Shown here: piece by piece, positions 21,794-22,120 of the stretch | Layout: each line of letters starts with the position of its first letter | Numbering within the stretch: position 1 is the stretch's first letter | DNA from: a bacterium UBP9_UBA1432 | Lineage (GTDB): Bacteria > Vulcanimicrobiota > Xenobia > Xenobiales > Xenobiaceae | Direction of reading: 5' to 3' | DNA: 22,120 nt | Assembly: GCA_002329445.1 (NCBI GenBank) | Contig: DCTU01000217.1 | Span: 1 to 22,120 of the forward strand | Position numbers and translations under genes: made by a program | Notes under the pieces: generated by a model | The model's database searches: none | Seen by the model: the letters and a program-made list of their open reading frames with translations, nothing else | Told to the model about the DNA's origin: nothing

Positions 21794-22120
21794 TCAGCGG
21801 GTGGGTGGGACGGGCGAAACCTTCTGGCCGGTCGGCGCCCCTGAGGCCTCCGCCCCGTCCGGGACGACCGAATCCCCGGGCGGCGCAGGGTTCCGGGCAT
21901 TCGGCGGAGCGGCTTCGGCCGCGGGCTCGCTGCGCGTCGCCAAGCCGGCCACGACCCGATCCACGGCCTGCCCCATCAACTGGAAGCCGGTGGGAGGGCG
22001 GCCAAAGCGCACCGTGGAGGCGATGCGGGAGAATTCCGCAATCTCGCCGGCCAGGTTCGGGCCTTCGGGTGCGGTTCCCAGCATCACGTAGCCTCGGGCG
22101 GGCCCCTCCGGAGTGGCGGG
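21794..22120 (-). CDS. Unrecognised protein, C-terminal 108 residues (runs off the window)
   Basis: The minus-strand frame is open from the window edge to the stop at 21794, so the start lies right of the window. The visible part begins PATPEGPARGYVMLGTAPEG, then an ordered-looking stretch with GEIAEFSRIAST and PPTGFQLMGQAVDRVVAGL. It ends in about 45 Pro/Ala/Gly-rich residues that look disordered. No motif that I can name is present. It lies upstream of the AAA+ gene on the same strand with a 168-nt gap. Confidence 0.6.
   Translation of the reverse strand, partial: PATPEGPARGYVMLGTAPEGPNLAGEIAEFSRIASTVRFGRPPTGFQLMGQAVDRVVAGLATRSEPAAEAAPPNARNPAPPGDSVVPDGAEASGAPTGQKVSPVPPTR

Overview
The window is GC-rich bacterial DNA, densely coded on both strands. 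TTG and GTG starts are frequent and neighbouring genes often overlap by ATGA or TTGA. FtsH, a periplasmic-type lytic transglycosylase and several signal peptides point to an envelope-rich bacterium. The gene mix (LIM-type peptidases, a Hanks-type kinase, tandem AAA+/VWA genes) fits a poorly sampled, high-GC lineage, but nothing here fixes the phylum.

Layout. 1-81: 3' end of a CAT-anticodon tRNA and its terminator. 135-5246: tilS, hpt, ftsH and a cation diffusion facilitator gene on the plus strand; tilS/hpt and ftsH/CDF overlap by 4 nt, and ftsH also has its own promoter candidate. 5250-8070: accessory segment with a small unknown gene, an integrase lacking its catalytic C-terminus, a hicAB toxin-antitoxin pair with a clear promoter/operator, and small remnants that may include the left end of an IS256-type element. 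A 37-bp imperfect direct repeat flanks the integrase-hicAB part, and an intact tRNA-Leu(TAA) closes the segment. 8168-11843: a GAF-GAF-GGDEF diguanylate cyclase lying 17 nt upstream of tRNA-Leu, then a TPR protein convergent with a Ser/Thr kinase-like protein whose glycine loop and catalytic loop are altered.

11999-14404 (minus): an apparent operon of a secreted lytic transglycosylase and two tandem secreted HExxH peptidases. The first carries three LIM-like zinc modules, an architecture that recalls the plant DA1 peptidases. 14532-16971 (plus): a rhomboid protease with a DnaJ-like zinc module, a FecR-like secreted protein and a small protein resembling an AAA+ domain with a broken P-loop. 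A perfect 18-bp inverted repeat separates this from the next block.

17075-21625 (minus): a two-gene system made of a tandem AAA+ ATPase of MoxR/midasin type and a large protein with an HExxH region, a 15-unit GQS/GQT linker and a C-terminal VWA (MIDAS) domain. Both proteins carry the same short motif, QD[RS]V[EQ]L, at residue 31-39 of a disordered N-terminus. A gene of unknown function runs off the right edge.

The most distinctive items are the AAA+/metallopeptidase-VWA pair, the tandem LIM-peptidase operon, the Hpt with altered catalytic residues inside tilS-hpt-ftsH, and the hicAB operator.
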